64,000 bases of DNA from Cryptomeria japonica (GCF_030272615.1 NC_081410.1:127395140-127459139); one strand, 5' to 3'. Numbered from the stretch's first letter, positions 10,545-22,220 are shown. A program made the numbers and translations. Notes: generated by a model not told the origin, from the letters alone.

Positions 10545-12094
10545 TGAACACACCACAAGACTTAGAGTGGGGGTGAATCAGTCTAGACCTCAAAACAATT
10601 CACTTTTGATCTATTAAACTTCAAACCATACTTAACTTATTACTATAATTATGAAACATGAAAGCACAAAGAACAACATACATACAAACACCATATTTAT
10701 GTGGAAAACCATAATCAAGAAAAAACCATGATGAGAATCACACTCACAATATGAATAATTGATTACAATGTTTAGGCTCAAGGCTAAGGAGTGTGTTTCC
10801 CCTGGAGGACTTGCAAAGCTAAGGCACACAACATTAGGGAAAGATACAAAGAGCTGTAAAAACTATCAAAAGGAACACACCTTCTTTTGGTAGGTGCAAA
10901 TTATAAATGAACTGAAATGAACAAGATGTCTTGATCATGAAATTATCCTTGAACCACTATGTCAAGCGAAGTTAATATCATAACAAACACCTCTGAAAAC
11001 AAACACCATCTCAAGTTCTTCACAAACTGTATCTCACACTTATGCAATACCAAATCCACTTGTGCATAATTCATGTCCACTTCACATCAATTCACATATA
11101 TCTCATACATAACTCATACATCCACACTCCTATATATTCAATATATTTTATTTAAACTCTCATCTAGGTTGGCCATAGACAAAATATGCAATATTACATA
11201 ACTTCAACCACCCGGACAGGTATAATGCCTATTGCAATCCACTTCAATAGATAGAGGGGACCCAAAAAAATCACAAACACATCCTTTCCAAATTATTCCA
11301 ATGAACCACACATGCAAATACATGCTCCAAGTTTGACACCAAATGAAACATGTCAATAAACAATGTAGCTCGCCAACCAATCAGCCCAAAACCATTCTCC
11401 AATGCACACAACTTAATGCGGATCCACAAATATGATGGTGAGACCTATATCAACATCAAATCTCAACCACCAAAGTATATTCAAATCAATAAGGCATGAT
11501 CCAATTAGGATACATCACCTCAGCCAACTAAATATCAAACTAGCTAATAGCATTGAACTCAGAAAATCATAACTTCACTTACCAATAAAACCATCACTAC
11601 AAAAATGAACTAGAATATTATAAAAACCAAATACACATGTCCTCCAAGCTGCAATACTGAAAACCACATATCAAAGTACCACCAAGCATTCTTCAGACTA
11701 GTTGTGATAGAGACCCCATTGTTAGAAACAACAACTAATTTAACCATTTGAGCAACAAAGGACCTATGAAGTTGATAGTACAACCTACATGGATCATAAA
11801 TATTATATCTAGAACCACACTCCACAATGTTCAAATACTAAGGAATGCAAATAATTCTTCTAGTAGGACATTAAATACTCTTTCTTGCATAAATATTGTT
11901 TCCTACATATTGAAGATTTCACCACACCATCCTACTATAAACACCTCAAACTTATTCAATATCACTACTAGACCATACAACAACATCAGAATATACATTT
12001 GCAGACCATGTACAACACATAGCACAACATCAATGACAACACAAGACAGGTTGACATCAATGACAACACAACACAACAACTCAAGTTTCCAACA
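10545..12094 (-). repeat. Copia A 5' LTR, about 1.55 kb
   Basis: On the minus strand it starts TGTTGGAAAC at 12094 and ends TGTGTTCA at 10545, next to the primer site. Its start matches the start of two other LTRs in this window (TTGTCATTGATGTCAAC within the first 60 bases). Its end carries the same GATTCACCCCCxCTCT block (10564-10581) seen in those LTRs. Near 12010-12080 a block of about 28 bp containing GACATCAATGACAACACA is repeated. The 123-codon open stretch at 11748-12119 is inside the LTR and looks like chance. Confidence 0.7.
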
Positions 12095-13078
12095 CTTCGT
12101 TGTGAAAAGCAAGAGATGAAGACACATTGAGAAGAAGATTTAGAGAGTTGCTAGGATGAAAAAATGAGCAAAAAAGAGAGTTGTGTTTCTTAGAATGGGT
12201 GGGAGTAGTCATTACAAGCATATTTGGGCTCAATGACACATTTCAAAGGAAAACTATATGGAATATACTTGTTTGGGTTTCAAAATTTATCAGGACGTTT
12301 GCACATCACACTCCCATCCAACCAATTTCACTTCAAACTCAAACCATAGGCTACTAATGCTTCATCATTTCCATCAATGAAGTCAAAATCATGAAATCAT
12401 AATCATGGATTTTCTCATAAACGCACTAGGGACAATTTGTAATTGTGAAATTGACATAGGGTGCAATTTGCAACACTAAAATGACCTTTGTAATTGACTA
12501 GATTGCCAAAGGTATTTTTACACATTGTTTATTCCTTTTTTTAATTTCGAGTGCATATAAGGAGGCGAGTAATTTTCAAGCAACAAATGCCTAATTAACT
12601 TGGTCCATCTATAAGTTACAAGCTCAATTTCATGCACATGGAGATTAATTTTATAGTAGTGCATTGAAGTAGAATAATAAATAATGAAGTTTATAGAATA
12701 ATGAAATTATCTAACATATATTAATTTTTTGACATCATATGAGTGATTCTTGACTTTTTCACTATACAATCTTCATTAAAAAAAGATAAGAAACCTTACA
12801 TTTAGTTTATTTAATTTCCATAAATTATTTAACATATATTTTGATTACCAACTAGCATCCTAACTCATTTAACTAGGTTAATTACTTAGTTAAATACTTT
12901 TTTTTATTCATAAATTAGGCATAAGGGAATTGTAACACATAAAATTAATCAAATATATAAATGAATAAAATGCATGTCCTTTAAACATGGGTACCAAATA
13001 AATAATTTATTCAAAAATTTGTAATCTAAACTTGAAAGATCCATCTTAACACGGAGGGACACAATCATGATGCTATAA
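12095..13078. other. AT-rich DNA without recognisable genes
   Basis: No convincing reading frame, LTR end or inverted repeat was found. The stretch is strongly AT-rich after about 12500, with AATTAA-type runs. It separates copia A from the LINE remnant and may be older, unrecognisable repeat DNA. Confidence 0.5.
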
Positions 13079-13158
13079 TTCTCACAATCACTGGTAGGGT
13101 GCGATCAAGAATTTTAGGATTTTCCTCCTTTCGTGGAAGATCTCAATGACATCAAATG
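13079..13158 (-). pseudogene. LINE ORF1 remnant, downstream piece
   Basis: Short minus-strand continuation of the LINE-type ORF1. If solo LTR 1 and one target copy are ignored, the reading from 14859 (KRFSSIKSTH) passes directly into this piece (LMSLRSSTKGGKS) and then hits stops. Identification rests on that continuity, not on a domain. Confidence 0.45.
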
Positions 13159-13429
13159 TGTTAGACCTAATCGGTGCTGAGAGGGGAGGGTGAATCCGCA
13201 CTTGATCAAATTTTCACAATTAAACTTTTAACTTAAATCTGCATTCATCTAATATCCAACAATATACTTAATCACTGAAGTAAAATATGCAAGCATGAAA
13301 AGTTGACAGTGACACCAAGAAGTTATCTCATTGAAACCCAAATGGGAGAAAACCACGGTGTGAGTAGGAACTCACAAAATTTGTACTCTTTTGAAGTACG
13401 CCCGGTGAGGAGCCATCCCTGTTAGGAGA

Positions 13430-13612
13430 TTACAAAGACATTGTTAGGTGCCACCCAGTTAAGGGATTTTGTTCAAGGCCGGTTAGTGCCTTTACCTTGT
13501 TAAAGGTAGCCTGGTTAAAGGACTTAAGAACATCAATTAAGATGTCACCCGGTTAAGGGATTTTACAAAAGGGACTTGTTAAAGTCCACCCGGTTAAGGG
13601 ATTTATGTTGCA
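13430..13612. repeat. CCGGTTAAGGG tandem motif in solo LTR 1
   Basis: Four to five degenerate units around CCCGGTTAAGGGATTTT, spaced about 40-60 bp, alternating with GTTAAAG blocks. It lies in the minus-strand 3' half of the LTR. Confidence 0.6.
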
Positions 13613-13746
13613 GTGGTTAGAAAGCAACAGATGGATCATCTGCTGAATTAGCTACTAATAGCTTGATCAGATATCAATATGCATCACACTCAATCCACAC
13701 CGGTTGTATCTTCTTTGCACAACACTGGTTTTCTTCTTACACCTTT

Positions 13747-13932
13747 GGCTCTTTACTTAGTGGGTTGCCTGTCCCTTGAAACTGCACTTTTTCGATCCTC
13801 TGTCCTTTGGCTCTACACTCTACCGGTTCTTTGTCTTTCGGCTCTGCACTCTGCTGGTTCTCTGTCCTTCAGCTTTGCACTCTACCGGTCCTCTGTCTCT
13901 CAACTCTGCACTTATTCGATCTACCTCAAACA
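13747..13932. repeat. 31-bp minisatellite, about 6 copies
   Basis: Successive units of 31 bp share a GGCTCTGCACTCTACCGGTT core and a TCTGTCCTT end. Units differ by several bases each. Three overlapping open frames here (13679-14085) are translations of the repeat and are not called as genes. Confidence 0.75.
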
Positions 13933-14853
13933 CACTCTACTATGCTAAAACCTCTTAGCACTTCCTCTCTCTCTGCTCTTGACTTTGGATCACCTTCAAC
14001 AAGATCTGCTTGTTGCAAATTTTACGATAAAAAATTGCTGAATGCACTCACGAACACTTTATACATTTTCTACAGACACTTTTAGGCATTCCCTCAATCA
14101 AAGCAATCATGGATTTCTAAATATTTCAAATTCAAAATCTCCCACTCCTCCTCTACGCGCCTTACAACAATTCCACCAAGTGTTCAACAAATTCTACCAC
14201 CGCATCTCCCGAAGATAGTAACTTCCGGGTCATGTTCAGTCAAATAAGTTTGAACCAGAAAATCTGCTAGTAATCATGCTTGACTGCATGATAACTGAAG
14301 TTGACCTTACCAACAAGTGATTTGGCATAGACACAAGTTCACCAACTCATATTTTGCCACCACAACTAAATAACCGATCACCACTCCAAAATTTATGGTG
14401 ATCACCTGTCTTCCTTCTGTCATACCAGTGTATCGGTATGCCACTGCACTTTTATATTACCGGTTCATCCTTTGAGTGCCGGTTTGTTGTGCTAGCATCA
14501 TGTCTCTTCCCCTGTTTTCCAATGAGATTCCGGTTTGCATACAACTTCAAGTTTTCTTGCCTGAGTCACCTTTTGTGACTTCATCATCATTAGAGTGACT
14601 GATCTTCCTGAATAACAGACCGATTGGCTTATTCTATCTTTCCTTGAGCCGATTGAACCTTTGATCATTCGTTACCAATGCTGTTTCCATGTGTTTGTAA
14701 GTCATCACCTTTTATTACTAGAAAACACCACTCTACCTATACCACTTCACCGGTTAGTGTCTTCACCAGTAAGTGTTGGACATCAATGACAAATCTTAGC
14801 ACATATACCGGTTCTCTGGATTGACCGGTTTTGTCAATGCCAACAATCCAACA

Positions 14854-15411
14854 AAATGTGTGGATTTAATAGAAGAAAACCTCTTCCTTTTAAATTCTAT
14901 CCATTGTTGATGTATCTCTATGTTTTGCTCAAATTTCCCTACTAAACAATTTCCATTGTCACTTAAAACACCACTCATAGGAGAAGTCATAGATCCCAAT
15001 AGATCTGTAGAATTTTCTATGAGTTTTGAATCTACTTTCTCTTGAGAAATTACTGAGTCCTCAGAACTAACCTTGTTGATAAGAGTCATAATAGAGCTCA
15101 CAAAAACATATTTTTAGGATCAAGAGGCAAATAAGAGTTATGCTTTGGGCTAGCTGATGAAGATACCAAGAATAAATTTGGCTCCTTATGAGTCACAATA
15201 GGAATAATGTAATGTTGTAGCTCAACTCCAAACCACCAACTGGGAGTCCCATGTGATGCTTGGTTTACTCTATTCTAAGCTTTAGCTTTTGGGCATTGAC
15301 TGGTAGGATGATTTGTTGAAAAACATATCCTACATTGAAGGTAATACTTTCACAGTCAACAAGTTACCTCTAGCAAGTGTCACCAACTTTCAAAGAGATT
15401 TCATTAGGAAG
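14854..15411 (-). pseudogene. LINE ORF1 remnant with CCHC zinc knuckle
   Basis: Middle piece of a LINE-type ORF1 on the minus strand, between two solo LTRs. Near 15293-15334 it encodes a knuckle with the exact C-x2-C-x4-H-x4-C spacing (CRICFSTNHPTSQC). Downstream come an HYIIPIVTHKEPN segment, stops near 15260 and 15104, and an open 80-codon stretch (NKVSSEDSVISQEKVDSK). Plant LINE ORF1 proteins often place such a knuckle after a DUF4283 domain, and that domain is found further upstream at 17.5-18.1 kb. The protein would bind element RNA. It is broken by stops, frameshifts and both LTRs. Confidence 0.6.
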
Positions 15412-15475
15412 TGTTGGCATTGTATTGTTATTGTTGTCATTGATGTCAACCGGTATAGCATGTCACCAGTAAGTA

Positions 15476-15551
15476 TGGAATGCTGACCGGTGAGAAAGTA
15501 TTGGAGACTGGTATGGAATGCTGACCGGTGAGAAAGTATTGGAGACTGGTA
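15476..15551. repeat. 38-bp tandem repeat, 2 copies plus partial
   Basis: Two identical 38-bp units (15476-15513, 15514-15551) containing GCTGACCGGTGAGAAAG. A diverged third begins at 15552. It lies at the 5' end of solo LTR 2 and is part of a longer run of ACCGGTRAG motifs. Confidence 0.85.
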
Positions 15552-17058
15552 TGGAATGTCAACCAGTGAGTAATGAATGCCAACCAGTGAGTGATGTGTT
15601 GACAGTGTGTTGTTGCCAACTGGTAAGCATGTGACCGGTAAGAAAGCAAGGTTGATCAAATGGAGAAGGTGTAGGCAACCGGTAAGCAACTGGATGTCAT
15701 ACAACATGCTCTCACCAGATGGAGATGTGCATAATGACTCACTCTGGATACATGTGGTGGATTGGCAAGTTTGGTGACCAGGCTGATGTGATCCCATCGA
15801 TAGAATAGGAGACTGCATGGCTTGAAGGTTAACTGGTTAGAGCTTTACAGATAGGGTAAGATGAACCGATAGTATAAGGTATACACTGGTTGTATGTTGT
15901 AGTCGATGACTAAGACTGAACCGACACAGTGAGCTGAGGTGGATGCTGACAGAGATGACACGTAGTCTCTAGGTGGCAAACATACAGTAGTCGGTGAAGA
16001 GTGTTTTGGTGAGGTTGGTGATGAGTAGGTCGACATTAATTGTTGATTATGAAAAATCATGGGTTAAGTGCAAAAGGATACAACCGAGGTAGATCAAAAG
16101 GTTGACTATCTATATGCAATTATCGATGAAGGACGTCCAATATGCAGATCTAATTTGGAGTAGGAAACATGGAGATCATTTAATGTGATTGACAGATGTA
16201 GGGTCGGTGATCAGTTTGCAGGTTGCCATTTTTAATAAACGTGTATTGGAAGAAAAGATTTGGTAGTGTTATTTGATATATTGTGTGATTTGTGGCAAGC
16301 TGTCCATCCTTGGAACAAGATCTAATTGGATTTGGTATGCCTCGTGGTCAATGAAGAAACCCTAGCATGCCAAGTTTGAATGTCCATCTTGGCAGGAAAG
16401 CTCAAATATAAATATGCCAACCAAATACCTAAATTGATTGATGTTGCTAGATGAGTTGATGCTACAGACTAGATAGAGGAGAAATAGAGCATGTCCGTGG
16501 ACCAGTTAGAGTGTAACCTGCTGAAGATATTAATGACTGAGGTTTGGAAGGTAAATCGGTAAGAGGGTTTAACAGAGGGTTAAGCCGGTGAGGTTAAAGT
16601 AATCGGTAAGCTGCTAAAAATTGTAGTAGTCAAGTGAACTGGCAGTGTTAGAACCAGTAAGGAGGCAACAAAGAGTGAAGTAGTGTAGTGTGAGTATCAG
16701 AGAAGATCTAACAAGGTAAAAGAAGAGCAGAAGGGAAATCAGACAGAGAAGATTGAGAACTGGTAACCAGGTGCATGGTTTGAGAGTTCGTTCAACTGGA
16801 AGAGTTTGAACTGGTAAGGAAGCTGTACTAAGCAAAAGAGAGCAGAGAGAGAGAGTGAGAAGAGATTAGACAAGGCAGAGATAGAATAGAGGAATAGTCA
16901 GAGAAGATGAGTAGAGAATCGACAGAGAACAGAGCAGAGGTGAACCGGTAAAGAGATATTTGTGAGAGTTATAAAACTCAGTTGTAACAAGGATATTACC
17001 ATTATACTAATTTAATAACACTCATTGCAGATCACTGAGTTGGTTCTCGATGCAGGGG

Positions 17059-17214
17059 TCGGTGCTCCTTTGGGTTGGTGCCCATAAACAGTTAGTAGTT
17101 GGTGCTCCTTGGGTTGGTGCCCTAAATCAGTAGGGGTTGGTTCTCCTTTGGGTTGATGCCCATAAATAGTTAGGAGTTGGTGCTCCTTGGGTTGGTGCCC
17201 TAAACTTTGTATTC
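17059..17214. repeat. GGTGCTCCTTGGGTTGGTGCC tandem array, 4 units
   Basis: Four units of about 40 bp start at about 17061, 17101, 17139 and 17179. They alternate between CCTTTGGG and CCTTGGG forms, so the array is really two copies of an 80-bp dimer. It lies inside solo LTR 2 near its 3' end, perhaps in transcribed LTR. Confidence 0.8.
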
Positions 17215-17484
17215 AGTTGTTTATTGTGAGGCTGGATTGGAGCAGTAGAATCCAACAACATTTCTCATCAAGGTTTTTCCCATATTGGGTTTTCCTCGTA
17301 TATATGGTGTTATGTGACGTGTCTTTTGTGTGTGCTTGCATTTTGGTCTTCTCCTTGTCTCACTGATATATTCACTTAGTGTTGAACAGCTGACCGATAC
17401 ACATAGTTAGGGTTAAAAGGTTAAAAATATTGAAAACCACTGATTCACCCCCACTCTCAGTTGCATCTTGTGTTCTATAGGAAG

Positions 17485-18130
17485 ACCTTTGGAAAGGTCC
17501 ATTTCTACACATAAAAATACACAGGTGAAGCTTGTGTAATTGACGTTTTCCTTTGAAGCATGATAATAGTTACCTAGATCATTTTCAATAGATTGCAGAG
17601 TAGATCTAGTTTCTATAATTGCAAGAGGAGGTAGAGTAGATGAACCCAGAGGTATGCAAAGGCAAAAGTCTTTGTGTGAGGATCAAAGGAAGTAATCCAA
17701 GATTTTAGCACAATAAATCTCCCTAAAAGACCCAAGGCCCATTTTTTAGCACCTTCTCTTTGTCTTTAATGGAGTCAAATTTGAGAATAAAGAAGCAACT
17801 TATGTAGGGGTAAATATAGACCTCCTCCTCCATGCCATCTTTTCAAACTATAAAACTCCAGTTATGGAGGTCACGAAGCTTTGTTCAAGTATTCACAAAT
17901 CTACAGATAACTGTGTGATTTTGCAAAAAATCCTCATTATCTTGGATATAGCTATCAATGCAAATCTTTGGGATGATCATCAATAGGTGGGGAGTGAAGG
18001 GGATCTATGCCAAGCCACCTCTAGCCATTTCATCACAAATAAACTCACCCTTATTAGGAATAGTGCCCTTTTGGGCCAATGAGGATGGTAAGGGGTTATG
18101 TACCCTAGAGGAACAATTGGCTTAACATGT
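17485..18130 (-). pseudogene. LINE ORF1 remnant, DUF4283-like domain
   Basis: Upstream piece of the same minus-strand ORF1. Near 17830-17700 it reads VYIYPYISCFFILKFDSIKDKEKV followed by LKNGPWVF and GDLL, which is the core pattern of plant DUF4283 proteins (a hydrophobic strand, a DxxD-type turn, then NGPW). It is followed by the acidic SIENDLGNYYHASKENVNYTSF stretch and then solo LTR 2. Several stops break it. DUF4283 followed by a CCHC knuckle is typical of ORF1 in plant L1-like LINEs; the assignment is by motif, not by search. Confidence 0.62.
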
Positions 18131-18759
18131 AGTGGAGACGAGATAGGACATCGTGGTAAGGGTTTGAAGCTTGTGCAAAAGTCATGTTCAACGCAGAGTA
18201 AAAATCCTATTTAGCTAAATACTTATTTATTTAGTTAACCTAAATATTTTATACAATTTGTGCGCTTTCTCTTATAACCTTATAGAAACAAATCGTTTCC
18301 TTTGTGAAAGAAGATTATGAATCATACATTCAAAGACATATGTATGTAGACACATAAACGCACAATAATTATATCAATTAAAATATAATATAAATTTCAA
18401 TTTACTTTTTTATATTTTATTTATTAATTAAAAATATTTCTCATAAAATATATTAAAAACAATTCATCACATTTCATACTCTAGAATCTATCCTAAAATT
18501 GAAAAAAATAAAATAAAATGAAAATATCACTTTTTATATATATTCCAAACATGTTTTTAGACCCAAAAATATTTGTTTCAAAATATTTTTGGGGCATGGG
18601 AAAGATTATAACTAACATCTGTATCAAATCAACGAAGATAAGGACATATCAGAATACATTAACAACTCCCATAATGCCGTTAATCATGTCAGCTTCAGGC
18701 AGGAACAGCACGTTTAACAGATCGCCGTCTCTGAAATCCTTTTAAATTTGAAAGAATTG
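18131..18759 (+). promoter_or_regulatory. Upstream region of the glycosyltransferase gene
   Basis: AT-rich DNA between the LINE remnant and the first exon. A TATA-like TTTATATATATTCC lies at 18532-18546, about 215 bases before the proposed ATG. The ATG frame is closed upstream by TAA at 18715-18717, so the coding start must lie after that. No transposon signature is seen here. Confidence 0.5.
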
Positions 18760-21700
18760 ATGAAGGAAAGATCAAAAAGACAAAAAATGATGAAGGAACT
18801 GTGTGCAGCATCCTACGTCGGGAGTACGAAACGCTCAGGTAGCAGGAATCGATATATCAGGCCTTTGATTTACGTTACTCTCGTCACCGGGATGCTCGCT
18901 TTCGTCTTTGTGTTTCTGAATCGCGCCTTTTCATCCTATATACGAAGAACCGACTGCAATTTTTGGCTTCCAAATGTTACTGGCAAATGCACCTCTGAAA
19001 ATTTTCAACAGACCTTTGCCCTTTCTTCACCGGTAACCTTGAACTTATGTATTTTTGCATTTTTATTTTGTCGTTAAACATTCCTGGTTTTTACAAATAT
19101 ATCTTAATTTCTCAAAACTAGTTAAAGCTTTTGCTCTACAAATATGTCTTGAGGTAATTTGCATAGATAATAAGGAATTCTTGATGTATTTCATGAGGCC
19201 TAGACACTTCTGTGGAATAAATATTTGACGCAGAAATAAACTTTGATTGAAGTTATGTCGGGAAAATATTGAACAAATCACAGAGATTTTCAAACAATTT
19301 TGTGTCTTAGCATGAACGGATTAACGGATTATGAGAGTAGCAATTTCAAAGTATTATATCACAATACATGTATTTAAGCGATTTCAAAGTATTGTATCCT
19401 AAACTTTGACTGTCTGTACATAAATTTAATATATTTTCACACTTCTTTTTTACTGTAAAATTTTCGGGTTGTGATGGTTAAGTCTTCAGTTTAATTGCGG
19501 AAATTGTCAGAAATTTAGGTTCCTGTAATCAATCTGGTTTATGGATATGAAATTTGCATTTCGATTATTCGAAATATTAGTTCACTATTTAAAGGTATTT
19601 TATCTGCAAATATTGTGTGGGGTAATTTATAAAGAATTCAACTAACCAGAAGAATTCTTAATGTGTTAAGGAGGCATAGATGGATATGACGAATTAAAAA
19701 TGAATAACTGACGAAAGATCTTAAAATAATTTTCCATTTCTGATCGTTGGGGTTAGAGAGAGAAAATATTGAATGATTCATGAAAATCTTTGAATTTTCT
19801 GCATTTAAGTATAAAAACTTAATTTCGGCGATGTGCTATCTAATTGTATTTTCCTTTAAAGGAATTTAACGCGCTTAAATCCCTGCACTGCAGAAAAGGC
19901 GCAGCGGAACTAAAAATCCAGCTGAGGAAATTCAAAGAGAATTTCAAAATATATTCTCCAAAGAATCTTCAGACATGGTCGCTAACGGCCCGTCGGTTCT
20001 GAATATAGGAAAAGATGGTGACGATATATATCTCAATTTGTCTGCTTTTCGAAGGTAAATCCCTGACAAGTACTTTCTCAACTGCCAAACGATGCAGTTT
20101 AAATTCTTGAAAATTCTTTAAGAATTTTTGGAAAGCCTGCCTCTAGACTTCCATTCCTCGACAGCTGCATATAAATATTTAACCTGTAAGCATAAGTAAG
20201 AATGGCTTTATGCGTAACTTTGAGGAGAATGTATAAATTCTGTGTAGGAGCTACGCTGAGATGGAAATGAAGTTCAAGATTTATGTGTACAAGGATGGAT
20301 TAATGCCGCTGGTTCACCAAGGTCCTATGACAGGAATTTATGCGTCGGAAGGTTTATTCATCGACACAATGGAACAGGGCAATCAGTTTACCACAGAGGA
20401 TCCAGAGAGAGCGAATATGTTCTTTCTTCCCTACAGCGTTAGGCAAATGGTCACTTATTTGTACAAACCGTTTTCTCGAAGCATGCAGCCTATCAAAAGC
20501 AATATCAGCAACTATGTGCGAAACATCTCAGTTGCACATCCATATTGGAACAGAACAAGAGGCAGAGACCACTTCTTCGTTTCTTGTCACGATTGGGTCA
20601 GTTCATTCAATTTATTTCTCTCTTTCCTTTTTAAATGCGTACGGATTTTTCGAATCCTGAACCATTTTAAGGTTTACAAATAATACCATGATAATATAAG
20701 ATTCTTTTAAAGCGTATGAATTTAATTACATAAACAATTTTATCGAAGTTTGGGATCATATTTTCTGATTCTTATTTACTTAACATGAATCATAAAGTAT
20801 GAGTGCTACATGATGAAAAATGAAAAAAAAAAAAAATCATAATTATTAACAAATACTATGTTTACGCAATAATATGCCATTTAAAATTGCTTGGCCCAAG
20901 TCTGGTAAAAAAATTTAGACTTGAAGGTAAAATTGATATATGAACTTCGAATCCTTAACCTCCTCTTACCCACATCTGAAGTCAGAACTTATTAGGCAAT
21001 GTGTTTTTAACGAATTTATTACACGTATAATTCTAAACAGGTTCGAGAATTTGAAGGCGTTACGAATAACAGTAATTTGTTTGGTCACAGTTGTAACTGT
21101 CTTCTGGTTTTGTTTGCTGTGTCGAATTTTCCCAATCTCACTGCCACCCGTTTGAGGGCCGTTTAGGCCGTTTAGTCCTTGTACTTTTGCATTGTTTAAT
21201 TTTTTATTTTTTTTCAAAACATACAATAATTTGAATGGTTAACATTCCCGATTTCCTATGAATTCCAAAAAAAAATAGTGATTAACATTGTCAATGCCTT
21301 TTTATTAAAGAGATTGCTATTATAAGCCAAAAAGCAAACTCAATTTACTTGCCAAATAAACTATCAAAAATTATGAATTTAAATCCTGAAGAGAGATCAA
21401 ATTTTGAGATTTCAATATTTAAACAGAGTTAGCAGCATGAAACAGGAAATGCAGAAGCGTTTAATACTGTAGAAAATATACAGTCAAAATTATCCGTCTC
21501 AAGTACAATAACTGTTTCAAATATTCGCAGGCTGTCTACACTCTCAGAGATCACGCGGAGCTGTCCAAGAATGCGATAAAGGTAGTTTGCAACGCAGATA
21601 AATCCAGCAGTTTCAATGCAAAAAGAGACGTTTCGTTGCCAGAAATAGCCATAAGAAGATGCAAATTAATGTCAAAGAACAGAACAAATGAGCTTGGTGG

Positions 21701-22220
21701 GCCGGGCCCTACAGAGCGGCCATTCCTAGCATTCTTTGCTGGGCAAATGCATGGCACCCTGAGGCCCGAAATCATAAGACTTTGGTCAAATCCCGACGAT
21801 CCTTCCATGAAAATATTCGGCGTGTTGCAGTCCCATCCAACATCTCTCGCAGACAACATCACATACATTGAATACATGAAGATGAGCAAATATTGCCTGT
21901 GTCCGCGAGGCTTCGACGTCAACAGTCCCCGCCTGGTGGAAGCCATTTATTACGACTGTGTGCCCGTTGTTATTTCTGACGACTATATTTTGCCCTTCGC
22001 AGATGTGTTGGACTGGGATAAGCTGGCCATTCGTGTCGCTGAGAAAGATATCAGCAGACTGAAACAGATTCTTCAGGAGGTTCCCCAGGAGGTTTATGAA
22101 TCCATTCAGAACAGGCTCAAGTTTGCACGCAGGCATTTTCTCTGGCATGCAAGGCCTCTTCAGTATGACGTCTTCAGCATGATTGTTCATTCTCTGTGGA
22201 TTCGGAGACTCACGGCGTAG
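18760..22220 (+). CDS. Exostosin-family (GT47) glycosyltransferase, four exons, apparently intact
   Basis: Proposed exons are 18760-19032, 19894-20054, 20248-20596 and 21531-22220, giving about 490 residues. All introns are GT-AG and frames join cleanly. The start is the first ATG after an in-frame TAA. Domains: a basic cytosolic tail, a signal anchor at about residues 36-58 (LIYVTLVTGMLAFVFVFLNR), a short stem, then an exostosin domain from FKIYVYKDG. Family blocks are visible: FFLPYSVRQMVTYLY, YWNRTRGRDHFFVSCHDW, CNADKSSSFNAKRDVSLPE, RPFLAFFAGQMHG, CLCPRGFDVNSPRLVEAIYYDCVPVVISDDYILPF (split here by blanks in reading: CLCPRGFDV, SPRLVEAIYYDC, VPVVISDDYILPF) and FDVF-like YDVFSMIVHSLWIRRL. 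Known family role: type II Golgi enzymes that add sugars to cell-wall polysaccharides. The donor and acceptor of this member cannot be told. N-glycosylation motifs NVT, NIS, NRT and NIT face the lumen. The length is normal for the family and no lesion was found. Confidence 0.9.

Larger units (their letters stand above)
4740..12094 (-). mobile_element. Ty1/copia element A, 5'-complete, 3'-truncated, with two insertions
   Basis: Read on the minus strand, the order is 5' LTR (12094-10545), primer site (10539-10528), gag (10483 down to 8.9-9.4 kb), protease, a gap, RT and RNase H ending near 4740. That is Ty1/copia order. The integrase core expected between protease and RT is missing: exactly there sits a gypsy fragment (6412-8858), so the core was probably deleted with that event. 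A 298-bp inverted-repeat element sits inside gag near the zinc knuckle. The 3' LTR is absent and the element stops against chromovirus DNA. Many stops and frameshifts show it is inactive. Confidence 0.8.
13159..14853 (-). repeat. Solo copia LTR 1 with target duplication AAATG
   Basis: A 1,695-bp LTR beginning TGTTAGACC and ending ATCCAACA on the plus strand. It is flanked by identical 5-bp copies AAATG at 13154-13158 and 14854-14858. Orientation is minus: the minus-strand start TGTTGGATTGTTGGCATTG resembles other copia LTR starts here, and the minus-strand end carries the conserved GATTCACCC...CTCTCAG block (13178-13196). No primer site or purine tract adjoins, so this is a solo LTR left by LTR-LTR recombination. 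It is rich in ACCGG motifs and holds two internal minisatellites. Confidence 0.85.
15412..17479 (+). repeat. Solo copia LTR 2 with target duplication GGAAG
   Basis: A 2,068-bp LTR starting TGTTGGCATTG and ending TTCTATA, where the final CA has become TA. It is flanked by perfect 5-bp copies GGAAG at 15407-15411 and 17480-17484. Plus orientation is shown by TTGTCATTGATGTCAAC at its start and CTGATTCACCCCCACTCTCAG (17440-17460) near its end. No internal element sequence adjoins, so it is a solo LTR. Removing it and one target copy rejoins the LINE reading on the minus strand (DLSKGLPNEISLKVGD). Confidence 0.85.

Noticed and set aside
11748..12119. A 123-codon plus-strand frame
   Set aside because: It crosses the copia A LTR end at 12094 and is rich in Asn/Thr from an ACA-rich repeat; no motif.
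13679..14085. Three overlapping Leu/Ser-rich frames
   Set aside because: They are three frames of the same 31-bp minisatellite.
13747..17214. Regularly spaced repeats that might suggest a CRISPR array
   Set aside because: Units are contiguous or diverged without unique spacers and lie in plant LTRs; no cas genes exist.
18518..18745. A 75-codon frame before the glycosyltransferase start
   Set aside because: Different frame from exon 1, no domain, lies in the likely 5' UTR and promoter.
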